NCBI RefSeq assembly: GCF_000159955.1 | Contig: NZ_GG695974.1 | Location: forward strand, 237,735-283,656 | Direction: 5' to 3' | DNA from: Paenibacillus sp. oral taxon 786 str. D14 | Lineage (GTDB): Bacteria > Bacillota > Bacilli > Paenibacillales > Paenibacillaceae | Length of the DNA stretch: 45,922 nt | In this document: positions 16,653 to 24,344 of the stretch, in pieces | Numbering within the stretch: the stretch's first letter is position 1 | Layout: each line of letters starts with the position of its first letter | Notes under the pieces: model-generated | Seen by the model: the letters and a program-made list of their open reading frames with translations, nothing else | What the model was told of the DNA's origin: nothing | Database searches by the model: none | Made by a program: the position numbers and the translations under genes

Positions 16653-16836
16653 TAACGGAACGTACAGCCCTTATTTCGCATGGAAGCAGCTGGTCGGAAC
16701 TTTTAACGGAATCAGATGACGTTATTTGGCTCGAATAGGCTAGAGCGAGGTTGATTTACGTCCAATAACGGCCTTACGTTCCGTTAGAACGGGAAATCTC
16801 GCGGGAAATGGACTTTAGCGTCATCTGGTTCCGTTA
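16653..16836. repeat. Four-arm TAACGGA intergenic element, copy B
   Basis: Two direct arms (16653-16677, 16704-16728) and two inverted arms (16763-16786, 16813-16836), each beginning TAACGGAA on its own strand. Arm 1 best matches inverted arm 3 (AACGTA plus GCC and TTATT), and arm 2 best matches inverted arm 4 (CAGATGACG). Arm starts are spaced 51, 59 and 50 bases, against 50, 58 and 53 in copy A at 7832-8014; total length is 184 against 183. The DNA between arms is not conserved between copies. It lies between the pseudogene and the LacI gene. I see no ORF or transposon ends. Confidence 0.75.
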
Positions 16837-17002
16837 GAGCAAGAACGAGGTATATCGTCTGGCCCCCAGTCAGTCCGTTTACGCTGCATTTGAACTTCTT
16901 AGGTAGGGAAATGCCAATGGGGGAGTGCTTACGAGTAGCCGGACTCAAAGGGATAAAGGTGAGAAAGGGGGCGGACGGGCTAGGGTCACCCCTAGGATTA
17001 TA

Positions 17003-17010
17003 AGCGCTTC
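17003..17010. promoter_or_regulatory. Possible cre-like site upstream of the LacI promoter
   Basis: The palindrome AAGCGCTT, within TATAAGCGCTTCAA, lies just upstream of the -35 box. It matches most but not all positions of the CcpA consensus, so it is a weak candidate for carbon catabolite control. Confidence 0.3.
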
Positions 17011-17019
17011 AAAAAAATC

Positions 17020-17048
17020 TTGTCATCAAAAAAATCCCTTGTTATAAT
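17020..17048 (+). promoter_or_regulatory. Sigma-A promoter of the LacI gene
   Basis: TTGTCA at 17020-17025 and a perfect TATAAT at 17043-17048 with a 17-base spacer, about 40 bases before the start codon. The expected transcription start near 17055 falls inside the palindromic operator at 17053-17068. Confidence 0.85.
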
Positions 17049-17052
17049 CGCA

Positions 17053-17068
17053 TTGAAAAGCTTTTCAA
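17053..17068. promoter_or_regulatory. LacI-type operator O1 (autoregulation)
   Basis: A perfect 16-bp palindrome TTGAAAAGCTTTTCAA placed right after the -10 box, where a bound repressor would block initiation. The 14-bp core TGAAAAGCTTTTCA recurs exactly at 18257-18270 upstream of the binding-protein gene, so both are most likely sites for the LacI protein encoded here. Confidence 0.8.
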
Positions 17069-17084
17069 ATCGAGGATACAAACG

Positions 17085-18113
17085 ATGAACAAAAACAAAA
17101 GCAAACCAACGATCCGTGATGTTGCTAAAAAGGCGGGGGTCTCCATCAGTACGGTCTCGCGCGTCATGAACGCGCCGGGTACGGTGGTGGAGAGCAAGCG
17201 AAAGCGCGTGCTGGAGGCGATTCAGGAACTGAACTACCAGCCGAACGCGTTCGCCCGCGGACTGATTTACAAGAAGTCTTTTACCTTAGGATTGTTGATT
17301 CCCGATATTGAGAACATGTATTACGCGGGAATGATCCGGGGAATGCAGGATGCCTGCAACAAGCTGGGGTACAGCCTGATGATCTGCAACACGGACCGTG
17401 ATAAGGAGCGGATGTTGTCGTATATCGATACGTTTCATGAGAAGCAGGTGGACGGGATCGTATTTGCGAGCGACAAAATGTTTCCGGAGTATTACGAGAA
17501 ACTGATTGGTTGCCGCATCCCCTGTGTCATGGTGTCGTCCCATTCGGACGACTACGATATTCCGTGCGTCGAAGTCGACGACGAGGCGGCAGCTTATGAC
17601 GCAGCCGTTTACCTGATCGAGCTTGGTCATCGCCAAATCGGTATGATTGGCTTCAATCACGACAATTCCATTTCAGGCCCGCCGCGATTCGCCGGGTTTG
17701 TTCGGGCCATGAAGGAATACGGACTGACATCGAATATCGAAAACGTGAAATTTGCCAGTCACTATTTTGAGCATGCGTATCAGGCGGCACATGAGCTGTT
17801 TACCGAGCATCCTGATTTGACCGCGGTGTTTTGCGTTGCCGACGAATTTGCCATGGGGACGATTTCGTATCTTCGGGATCGGCACATTCTTGTCCCGGGG
17901 CAGGTGTCCGTCATCGGCTTTGACAACCACCGCATGGCCAGCATGTATATTCCTAAGCTGACCACGATATCCCAACCCATCTATGATCTAGGCCACCGTG
18001 CTGCAGAGAAGCTGCATGAGCTGCTGACGACCGGGAGCGTGGCGGTGCCCAGAGAGATCCTCCAACACAAGCTGGTCGTAAGGGAATCCTCACGGGAAAG
18101 AACCATGGTGTAG
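17085..18113 (+). CDS. LacI-family repressor of the alpha-glucoside importer
   Basis: A 342-residue LacI/GalR regulator. The N-terminal helix-turn-helix TIRDVAKKAGVSISTVSRVM with hinge LNYQPNAFARGL spans residues about 8-60, followed by the periplasmic-binding-protein-like effector domain. It is directly upstream of the AglEFG-type importer. Two copies of the palindrome TGAAAAGCTTTTCA flank the gene, one on its own promoter and one before the importer, so it probably represses both and is released by an imported alpha-glucoside (inference). ATG 17085 starts the family-typical N-terminus; the upstream ribosome-binding site is weak (GAGGATACAAACG), which fits low expression. Confidence 0.93.
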   Translation: MNKNKSKPTIRDVAKKAGVSISTVSRVMNAPGTVVESKRKRVLEAIQELNYQPNAFARGLIYKKSFTLGLLIPDIENMYYAGMIRGMQDACNKLGYSLMICNTDRDKERMLSYIDTFHEKQVDGIVFASDKMFPEYYEKLIGCRIPCVMVSSHSDDYDIPCVEVDDEAAAYDAAVYLIELGHRQIGMIGFNHDNSISGPPRFAGFVRAMKEYGLTSNIENVKFASHYFEHAYQAAHELFTEHPDLTAVFCVADEFAMGTISYLRDRHILVPGQVSVIGFDNHRMASMYIPKLTTISQPIYDLGHRAAEKLHELLTTGSVAVPREILQHKLVVRESSRERTMV

Positions 18114-18120
18114 CCAAGTA

Positions 18121-18236
18121 ATAACACACACAACGCAATACAACACATACATCGCAATACAACATACACAACGTAACACACATCGTAACACAACACACGC
18201 AATGTAACACAACTCACACATTCCAACACTCACCAC
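18121..18236. repeat. A/C-rich degenerate tandem repeat
   Basis: A stretch of about 115 bases almost free of G, built from variants of CGYAAYACA. Units start at 18134, 18153 and 18172 (exact 19-base spacing) and then more irregularly at 18184, 18198 and 18203. It begins within a few bases of the LacI stop codon and precedes operator O2. The minus strand reads open as a Cys/Val-rich peptide, which I take as a by-product of the repeat. Such an unstructured C-rich RNA could be a Rho-loading site, but that is a guess. Confidence 0.6.
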
Positions 18237-18256
18237 GAACCATTTGAATCGTATTC

Positions 18257-18270
18257 TGAAAAGCTTTTCA
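18257..18270. promoter_or_regulatory. LacI-type operator O2 (importer control)
   Basis: A perfect palindrome TGAAAAGCTTTTCA, identical to the core of O1, about 190 bases before the binding-protein start. A further half-site, TGAAAAGCTT, occurs at 18358-18367. I could not place a convincing -35/-10 pair next to it. Confidence 0.78.
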
Positions 18271-18371
18271 AAAAAGCGGAACATTCCGGCTGGGTAGGTC
18301 ATACACTTATACCGAATTGAAAACGGATACAGGCCTATATTTATCGTCGCCTGCTGCTGAAAAGCTTGATT

Positions 18372-18382
18372 AAGGAGGTGAT
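18372..18382 (+). other. Orphan perfect Shine-Dalgarno sequence in the importer leader
   Basis: AAGGAGGTGAT is a full-length complement of the 16S rRNA 3' end, but no start codon with an ORF follows at usable spacing; the real start is about 77 bases further on. In Bacillus, such a stand-alone site near an mRNA 5' end can bind a 30S subunit and protect the transcript (the cry3A STAB-SD precedent). The role here is inferred. Confidence 0.45.
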
Positions 18383-18458
18383 TCGCCGGAATCGAATAAA
18401 GGTCGTCTGACCTACAGATGGTTGTTCCTAAATCATATCGAAGGGGATGAAAGGGTCA

Positions 18459-19877
18459 ATGAAAAAAAGATCAAAATGGACTTCCTTATTGCTCGTTAGC
18501 GGGTTATCGTTCACACTTCTCCTCAGCGCCTGCGGAGGAGGGAACAATGCGGCAAATAATGAACCGGCGGCTCCGGCTAATACGGGAACCACGGAACAGA
18601 ACACAAATGATACCGCCGCAACCAATAACACTTCCACCGGCTCTCCGCTGGAGTTGGCGTTGAAAGGTGAATATAAAGGGACGAAAGTTACGATGTTTGG
18701 TCCGTTCGTAGATGCTGACCAAGTGAAATTCGAAACCAGCATCAAAGAGTTCGAGGAGAAAACAGGCATCGACATTCAATACGAAGGCTCCAAAGAGTTC
18801 GAAGCGACCATTAACGTCCGTGTAGACGGCGGTAACGCCCCCGACATCGCGGACTTCCCGCAACCGGGTCTGCTGGCTGCCGTTGCCAAGACCGGTAAGG
18901 TCATCGATCTGACCAACATACTCGACCAGGAGAAGCTGAAGGCGAACTACAACCAAAGCTGGCTTGACATGGCGACGATGGAAGATAAGGACGGCAATAA
19001 AATCATGGCGGGCATTTGGAACCGCAGTAACGTAAAGAGCTTGGTATGGTATCCGAAGAAGCAATTTGAGGAAGCGGGTTATACCATTCCGCAAACTTGG
19101 GATGAGCTGATGGCGCTGACGGAGCAAATCGCCAAGGACGGCGACACGGCTTGGGGGATCGGTATCGAAAGCGGCGCGGCAACAGGCTGGCCGGCTACCG
19201 ACTGGGTAGAAGACATCATGCTCCGCACGACCTCGCCGGAAAACTATGATAAATGGGTTAGCGGTGAACTGCCGTTCACTTCCCCTGAAGTGAAGCATGC
19301 TGTTGAAGTAATGTCGGAAATCTGGATGAATCCGGATTACGTGTATGGCGGAACGAAATCGATCGTAACGACAGCATTTGGGGATTCGGCGTTGCCGATG
19401 TTCGACAACCCGCCGAAGATTTGGCTGCATCGTCAAGGTAACTTTATCACCAGCTTCTTCCCGGAAACGGCGAAGGTCGATGAAGACTACGACTGGTTCT
19501 ACCTGCCGCCGATCGACGAGCAATACGGGAAGCCGGTGCTGGTAGCCGGCGATATCTACGCGATGTTCAACGATCGTCCTGAAGTTCGTGCGGTTATGGA
19601 ATTCTTTACGACAGGCGAATCGATCAAATCGTGGGTACAATCCGGCGGCGTGATCGCTCCGATGAACGATGCTTCGCTTGACTGGTATACTTCTGAGGCC
19701 GATCGTCGTATGGCTCAGCTCGTGCAGGATGCGACCACGCTGCGGTTTGACGGCTCTGACCTGATGCCGGGTAAAGTAGGTGCCGGTACCTTCTGGAAAG
19801 GCATGACCGACTACGTGAGCGGTACGTCCACACTGGATGAAGCGTTGGCGCAAATTCAGGAAGGCTGGAATAACTAA
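18459..19877 (+). CDS. Alpha-glucoside ABC transporter substrate-binding lipoprotein, AglE type
   Basis: A 472-residue binding protein with a lipoprotein signal (MKKRSKWTSLL, then LLLSAC with Cys25) and an Asn/Thr-rich linker. The mature fold is family 1 sugar-binding; DGGNAPDIADFPQPG and the repeated Trp-rich ligand-pocket segments are typical. The two permeases behind it belong to the AglF/AglG alpha-glucoside group, which sets the likely substrate (maltose, trehalose, sucrose or related). ATG 18459 begins the signal peptide with AAAGGG close upstream; ATG 18447 is an alternative four codons earlier. Control is probably by the LacI protein through O2. Confidence 0.92.
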   Translation: MKKRSKWTSLLLVSGLSFTLLLSACGGGNNAANNEPAAPANTGTTEQNTNDTAATNNTSTGSPLELALKGEYKGTKVTMFGPFVDADQVKFETSIKEFEEKTGIDIQYEGSKEFEATINVRVDGGNAPDIADFPQPGLLAAVAKTGKVIDLTNILDQEKLKANYNQSWLDMATMEDKDGNKIMAGIWNRSNVKSLVWYPKKQFEEAGYTIPQTWDELMALTEQIAKDGDTAWGIGIESGAATGWPATDWVEDIMLRTTSPENYDKWVSGELPFTSPEVKHAVEVMSEIWMNPDYVYGGTKSIVTTAFGDSALPMFDNPPKIWLHRQGNFITSFFPETAKVDEDYDWFYLPPIDEQYGKPVLVAGDIYAMFNDRPEVRAVMEFFTTGESIKSWVQSGGVIAPMNDASLDWYTSEADRRMAQLVQDATTLRFDGSDLMPGKVGAGTFWKGMTDYVSGTSTLDEALAQIQEGWNN

Positions 19878-19921
19878 GCCCGATTCTGGATCTGCGGCAT
19901 AAACGATAACTAAAGCACCGC

Positions 19922-19976
19922 GGAGGGGCACGCGAGCCGAAACGTGGGTTCCGGCACACACGCCCCTTCCTTTTTC
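19922..19976 (+). terminator. Stem-loop between binding-protein and permease genes (possible attenuator)
   Basis: GGAGGGGC at 19922-19929 pairs with GCCCCTTCC near 19962-19970 (one bulge), followed by a TTTTT run, with further partial pairing inside. Its position after the binding-protein gene and before the permeases is typical of elements that lower downstream transcription or protect the upstream mRNA, giving more binding protein than permease. It may be a partial terminator. Confidence 0.6.
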
Positions 19977-20028
19977 ATCAATCCAACCGGTTCAGGAAGT
20001 AACGCTTACAAAACATTTAGGAGGGGTC

Positions 20029-21114
20029 ATGATGAGTTCAGAGGCCAAGCGAATCGTCAGCCTGAGGGCCGTGCTCTTCACCCTGATCGTCCTGGTCGCG
20101 AATGCCGCCGGACACGGCCTGATCTTCCGCTTTTTCCGCGACTCGACGCTGAATCCGCTGCTGACTGCGATCTTCGCTGTTATATGGGGCGTGCTCGGCG
20201 TGTATTTACTTTTCTATACCTTTAACTGGGCGGTGGAGCAGTATCCGGAGCAGGTGCGGCGGAAGGTGTTGCCGTATATTTTCATCGGTCCGGCCGTGAT
20301 TTTGCTGGGATGGCTGCTGGTGCTGCCTGCCGTACGGACGTTGTACTTGAGCTTCTTTAACGCCTCGTCGGAGAAATTCGTTGGGCTCGCCAACTATGCG
20401 GCGATCTTCACCGATAAGCTGATGGGAACGGCGCTGCGCAACAACCTGCTGTGGGTGTTCCTCGGCACGCTTGCTTGCGTCACGCTTGGGCTGCTGATTG
20501 CCATCCTCGCCGACCGCAGCAGCTACGAGAAAATCGCCAAGTCGATTATCTTTATGCCGATGGCGATCTCGTTTGTGGCGGCGGGCGTCATCTGGAAGTT
20601 TGTTTATTATTATCAGCCCGGCGACCAGCAAATCGGTCTGTTTAATGCCATCGTCACCGCTCTAGGCGGTGAAGCGCAAGCCTGGACCAGCATGCTGCAG
20701 CCGTGGAACAACCTGTTTCTGATCTTAATTCTGATCTGGATGCAAACCGGGTTCGCCATGGTCATTTTCTCCGCGGCGATCAAAGGGGTTCCAGAGGATA
20801 TTTTGGAAGCGGCACGTGTGGACGGGGCCGGTGAGATCAAAATCTTCTTCCGCATTATCATCCCGTATATCTCGGTGACAATCCTGACGGTGACGACGAC
20901 GATCATTGTGTTTACGCTCAAAATTTTCGACGTGGTCATGGTCATGACTGGCGGACAATACGGGACGGAAGTGGTGGCCACGCAGTTCTATCGGCAATTC
21001 TTCATGTACCGTAATTTCGGGTACGGGTCCACGCTGGCGATCGTCTTGCTGATTGCCGTAACGCCGGTCATCTTCTTTAATCTGCGGCAGATCCGCAAGC
21101 AGGGGGGATTCTAA
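20029..21114 (+). CDS. Alpha-glucoside ABC transporter permease, AglF type
   Basis: A 361-residue permease with two extra N-terminal membrane helices before the core (YIFIGPAVILLGWLLVLPAV at about residue 82), a feature of the AglF group, then six core helices and the EAA loop EAARVDGAGEIKIFFRIIIP near residue 262. It works with the AglG-type permease and AglE-type binding protein to import alpha-glucosides. AGGAGGGG precedes two adjacent ATG codons (20029 and 20032). Its stop codon overlaps the next start by one base (TAATG), so the two permeases are coupled. Confidence 0.94.
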   Translation: MMSSEAKRIVSLRAVLFTLIVLVANAAGHGLIFRFFRDSTLNPLLTAIFAVIWGVLGVYLLFYTFNWAVEQYPEQVRRKVLPYIFIGPAVILLGWLLVLPAVRTLYLSFFNASSEKFVGLANYAAIFTDKLMGTALRNNLLWVFLGTLACVTLGLLIAILADRSSYEKIAKSIIFMPMAISFVAAGVIWKFVYYYQPGDQQIGLFNAIVTALGGEAQAWTSMLQPWNNLFLILILIWMQTGFAMVIFSAAIKGVPEDILEAARVDGAGEIKIFFRIIIPYISVTILTVTTTIIVFTLKIFDVVMVMTGGQYGTEVVATQFYRQFFMYRNFGYGSTLAIVLLIAVTPVIFFNLRQIRKQGGF

Positions 21115-22211
21115 TGGCGGGCACGAAATTGCATAAACGCAAACGCGGCAAAACGGTAGTTAACCTCGTTCTCGGTCTCATCTGCTTATTGTGGCTCATC
21201 CCGACACTGGGGCTGCTGATCTCTTCTTTCCGGCCGGCGGCAGACATTTTGCAAACCGGTTGGTGGAACGTGTTCCCGCACAAGGCATGGACGAACGCGG
21301 AGACGATTCAGCTTTCCAAAGATATCGATTTGCGTGAACCGATTGAAGTGAACGGGGAAACCTACAGCGACGATGAACTGAAAGCCGGGGTTGTGAAAGA
21401 CGGACAACGGATGATCTGGGAAAATCGCCGGGCCCGCACGATCCACGTCCAGGAGCAGGGCTGGGAGTTCAAGCCGGCGCTGACGCTGGAGAATTATAAG
21501 AACGTGCTGTCCGGTAAGGAATATAAGCTGAAGCTCGCCGATGGCAGCGAATCGATTCAGAAAGGGACCGGGTTGTCTCAGGCGTTCTGGAACACGCTAA
21601 CGATCGCCGTTCCGGCAACGGTGATTCCGGTGCTGATCGCTTCGTTTGCCGCTTATGCCTTCGCCTGGCTGCGGTTCCCTGGCCGCAAAACGCTGTTTGT
21701 GGTGATCATCGCGATGCTGGTCATTCCGCTGCAGGTTGCGCTCATCCCGGTGTTGAAGGACTATACGGCGCTGGGTCTGAACGGCAGCTATTTGGGGATC
21801 TGGTTGGCGCATACGGCCTTTGGTTTGCCGCTCGTCACGTACTTTATGTATAACTTCATCAGCCAACTGCCCAAGGATTTGTTTGAGTCGGCCTTTATCG
21901 ATGGGGCGAGCCATTTTACGATTTTCTCCCGGCTGATCCTGCCGTTGTCGGTGCCGGCGCTCGCTTCGATCAGTATCTTCCAGTTCCTGTGGGTCTGGAA
22001 CGATTACCTGGTATCGCTGATCTTCATCGGCAACCAGCCAAGCGTACAGGTGATGTCGATGAAAATCGCCGATCTCGTGGGTTCGAGAGGCAACGACTGG
22101 CATTTGCTGACGTCCGCCGCGTTTATTTCGATGCTGATGCCGCTCGCGATCTTCTTCCTCCTGCAGAAGTACTTTGTTAGAGGGCTGATGGGAGGCTCGG
22201 TGAAAGGATGA
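21114..22211 (+). CDS. Alpha-glucoside ABC transporter permease, AglG type
   Basis: A 365-residue permease. Between helix 1 and helix 2 it carries a large extracytoplasmic insertion of about 110 residues (roughly 50-150, including EVNGETYSDDELKAGVVKDG), which marks the AglG/GgtD alpha-glucoside group and is absent from ordinary CUT1 permeases. The EAA loop ESAFIDGASHFTIFSRLILPLS lies near residue 261. AGGGGGG is 6 bases before ATG 21114. A GH65 remnant begins at its stop codon, which suggests that the operon once continued into an intact phosphorylase gene. Confidence 0.94.
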   Translation: MAGTKLHKRKRGKTVVNLVLGLICLLWLIPTLGLLISSFRPAADILQTGWWNVFPHKAWTNAETIQLSKDIDLREPIEVNGETYSDDELKAGVVKDGQRMIWENRRARTIHVQEQGWEFKPALTLENYKNVLSGKEYKLKLADGSESIQKGTGLSQAFWNTLTIAVPATVIPVLIASFAAYAFAWLRFPGRKTLFVVIIAMLVIPLQVALIPVLKDYTALGLNGSYLGIWLAHTAFGLPLVTYFMYNFISQLPKDLFESAFIDGASHFTIFSRLILPLSVPALASISIFQFLWVWNDYLVSLIFIGNQPSVQVMSMKIADLVGSRGNDWHLLTSAAFISMLMPLAIFFLLQKYFVRGLMGGSVKG

Positions 22212-22700
22212 ACGAGCAGCCTTATGAACATTCGGCGGACCTGTCGCTGAGCAAATTCATTAGCGTTCATACGACCCGGGATACCCGGGAGGAAGAGCTG
22301 CGGATGCGAAGCGAAGAAGTGCTGCGCTTGGCCGAGAGCCGCGGCTTTGACGGGCTGGCTGAGGAGCAGCACGCTTACCTGGACGCGTTCTGGAGCCGCG
22401 CCGACGTGGAAACTGCCAGCGATCCGCGCTCCAGCAGGGGCTGCGGTTTAATGCGTTTGGCCTGCTGCAGTCGGCTGGACGCGACGGCATGACCAGCATG
22501 GCCGCGAAGGGGCTCATCGGCGAAGGGTACGAAGGGCATTATTTCTGGGATACCGAAATGTACGTGCTGCCCTTCTTTACCTTTACGACGCCAGAGATCG
22601 GCCGAGCCTTGCTGGAGTTCCGCTACCGCACGCTGGAGCAAGCGCGGCAGCGGGCGAAGAGAACTCCGCCTATTTCCCGGCGGGCACCTGGTCAGCTAAC
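22208..22700 (+). pseudogene. GH65 glycoside phosphorylase/hydrolase remnant
   Basis: A fragment of the middle of a GH65 enzyme (maltose, trehalose or kojibiose phosphorylase type, normally around 750 residues). LSKFISVHTTRD, then GFDGLAEEQHAYLDAFWSRADVE, then after one missing base near 22426 the frame shifts to LRFNAFGLLQSAGRDG, GEGYEGHYFWDTEMYVLPFFTFTTPEI and LLEFRYRTLEQARQRAK. A second, larger deletion joins this to ENSAYFPAGT in another frame. The N-terminal domain and the C-terminal half, with the catalytic Glu region, are missing. The reading begins in ATGA overlap with the AglG-type stop, so the ancestral gene was probably part of this operon. The cell may have lost the enzyme for the imported sugar or carry another copy elsewhere. 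Confidence 0.85.
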
Positions 22701-22772
22701 GTAGCGTCAACTCTACCGATTGGATTCGCCATTTTTATCTATAAAGCCGCTGGCGTGTGGAACGCCGTGAAC

Positions 22773-22813
22773 AAAAGCGACCCCTTTGCATAAAACAAAG
22801 GTGGCCGCTTTTA
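22773..22813 (+). terminator. Terminator after the alpha-glucoside operon
   Basis: AAAAGCG and CCTTTG on the left pair with CAAAGG and CGCTTTT on the right, with a mismatch and a bulge, loop about 7 bases, followed by a T-rich tail. It is placed right after the GH65 remnant. Confidence 0.75.
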
Positions 22814-22966
22814 TTTTGTGAGGAAGAAGGGAGGAAAAAAGAACTTAAGGTGTTTTGTACCCTTACGCGGCTGCAACTGCGGCGTTATGATAGGGAAGGA
22901 TCAAGCAGGAAGTGTTTATCCAATTATGGAGATCTTTAACTAATGACGAAAAGGAGGTGGAGCACG

Positions 22967-23158
22967 ATGTATCTGAACGACTTGGACGTTGCCAAACAGT
23001 ATATTCGGGATCTTCGCCAGGAGCTGGACCGGTGTTTGCTGGCTGAGCAAATCCGGCGCAGGGAGCGGGAGAAGTCAAAGCGTGAGCGGTCTAAAGTACC
23101 CATAGGCTTCAACTCGGTACTGGTTACCATCCTCACCAGGATGAGAAAACGGCTGTAA
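22967..23158 (+). CDS. Small basic hypothetical protein
   Basis: 63 residues with a helical, Arg/Glu/Lys-rich middle (YIRDLRQELDRCLLAEQIRRR) and a basic C-terminus ending TRMRKRL. I do not recognise a family. The start is ATG 22967, supported by a strong AAGGAGGTG 7 bases upstream; the in-frame ATG 22943 has no such site. It stands alone between the alpha-glucoside operon terminator and the convergent dehydrogenase genes. Its composition suggests a short coiled coil or nucleic-acid contact, but no function can be assigned. Confidence 0.6.
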   Translation: MYLNDLDVAKQYIRDLRQELDRCLLAEQIRRREREKSKRERSKVPIGFNSVLVTILTRMRKRL

Positions 23159-23293
23159 CCTCGGCCATCCCCTCTGGTATGTTCCCCGATACAAGAAAGA
23201 CCGCCCCTCGTAAGGAACGGTCCTTCGCTTCGCAACGATTTTCCATTTTCCGTTTGTTTATGTCGTAAGTTCCCGGTTCTCAGTATCTAGTGT

Positions 23294-24325
23294 TTATCTG
23301 GATTTCCGCGTCCGAGAGGATTGATACAACTCATCGATGAGCCGCAGCGTTTTGAGGCCTTCTTCGCCGTCAATCGCAAAGCGAGTTCCTGTTCGGACGC
23401 GGTCATAAAAGTCGGCGATTAACAACTGATGGCTGGAGCCCCAGTAGGATTTGCCGATGATTTGTCCTGCGTCGTTAAGGTTCGCCGGCGGTTCGCAGAC
23501 CAGGCTTTCCCGACCGTCCCGGGTCAAATACAGGCAATCGTCCCGCTGACGCAGCGTGCCGCCTTCAAACACCAGTTCCAGTTCAACTGGGGTGTTGGTG
23601 AGGTACGCATTGGTGGCGTAAAACAACCCGTGAACTTCGTCCGCAAACCGGAGGCTGGCATGCGCCGTATCCTCCACCTCGATCACGTCGCCAAGGGCGT
23701 CGGCAGTGACGCTCCCCTGGACGGAGAGGACTTCGCCGCCGAACCATTGGAGCAGGTCAAGCGTATGGATCGCTTGATTGATCAGTACGCCGCCGCCTTC
23801 CGTCGACCAGCGGCCCCGCCATGGGCTGTCGGTATAATAAGCTTCGTCCCGGTGCCAGGTGACGATGCCTTTCAGGCAGATGAGCCGGCCCAGCGTTTTC
23901 GATTCCAGGAATTCGCGGATTTTTCGGGATGAGTCGTTATACCGATTCTGAAAAACAACCCCCAGCTGTGCCTCGCTGCGCCGAGCTTCTGCCACCAGGT
24001 TCTCCGCCGCTTTGAGGTCATGTGCGAGCGGTTTTTCCGTCAGCACATGTTTGCCGGCACGGAGCAGCTGCGTCGCCATCTCCGCATGCAGGTGATGGGG
24101 CGTACAGAGGTGGACGACTTGAATATCGTCACGATCCAGCAAGGTCAGGTAATCGCTGGCCGCTTCGCAGGAATACGCCGCTGCGGCCTGCTCTGCCTTG
24201 GCGGCATCGCTGTCGACGACCACTTTCAGCTTCACGCCGTCCAGTTGCTGCACAGCCCCGGCATGCAGCGGAAAAATCGCTCCGCAGCCGATAATCGCCG
24301 CGCCGATCGGTTCTTGCATCGTCAT
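23294..24325 (-). CDS. Gfo/Idh/MocA-family oxidoreductase 1
   Basis: A 343-residue NAD(P)-dependent dehydrogenase of sugars or cyclitols. The Rossmann start AAIIGCGAIFPLHAG, the LCTPHHLHAEMATQLLRAGKHVLTEKPL block with the catalytic EKP lysine near residue 97, and the GGGVLINQAIHTLDLLQWFGG helix near residue 180 are family hallmarks. AAGGG precedes ATG 24325 by 8 bases. It lies 19 bases behind dehydrogenase 2 and is the last gene of the run. Substrates in this family range from inositol to oxidised glucosides and cannot be read from the sequence. Confidence 0.92.
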   Translation of the reverse strand: MTMQEPIGAAIIGCGAIFPLHAGAVQQLDGVKLKVVVDSDAAKAEQAAAAYSCEAASDYLTLLDRDDIQVVHLCTPHHLHAEMATQLLRAGKHVLTEKPLAHDLKAAENLVAEARRSEAQLGVVFQNRYNDSSRKIREFLESKTLGRLICLKGIVTWHRDEAYYTDSPWRGRWSTEGGGVLINQAIHTLDLLQWFGGEVLSVQGSVTADALGDVIEVEDTAHASLRFADEVHGLFYATNAYLTNTPVELELVFEGGTLRQRDDCLYLTRDGRESLVCEPPANLNDAGQIIGKSYWGSSHQLLIADFYDRVRTGTRFAIDGEEGLKTLRLIDELYQSSRTRKSR

Positions 24326-24344
24326 CGTAAGGTCCCTTCCTGTC

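Noticed and set aside
17953..18302. Cys/Val-rich minus-strand ORFs over the A/C-rich repeat, resembling a metallothionein-like peptide
   Set aside because: The composition is the direct reverse complement of the low-complexity repeat, there are several competing frames, and no proper start region was seen.
18504..19961. A 485-codon open frame on the minus strand opposite the AglE-type binding protein
   Set aside because: The plus strand encodes a lipoprotein with clear family motifs; the minus-strand product is Arg/His-rich with no recognisable domain.
22855..22891. Promoter TTGTAC / TATGAT before the small basic protein gene
   Set aside because: The spacer would be 25 bases, too long for sigma-A.
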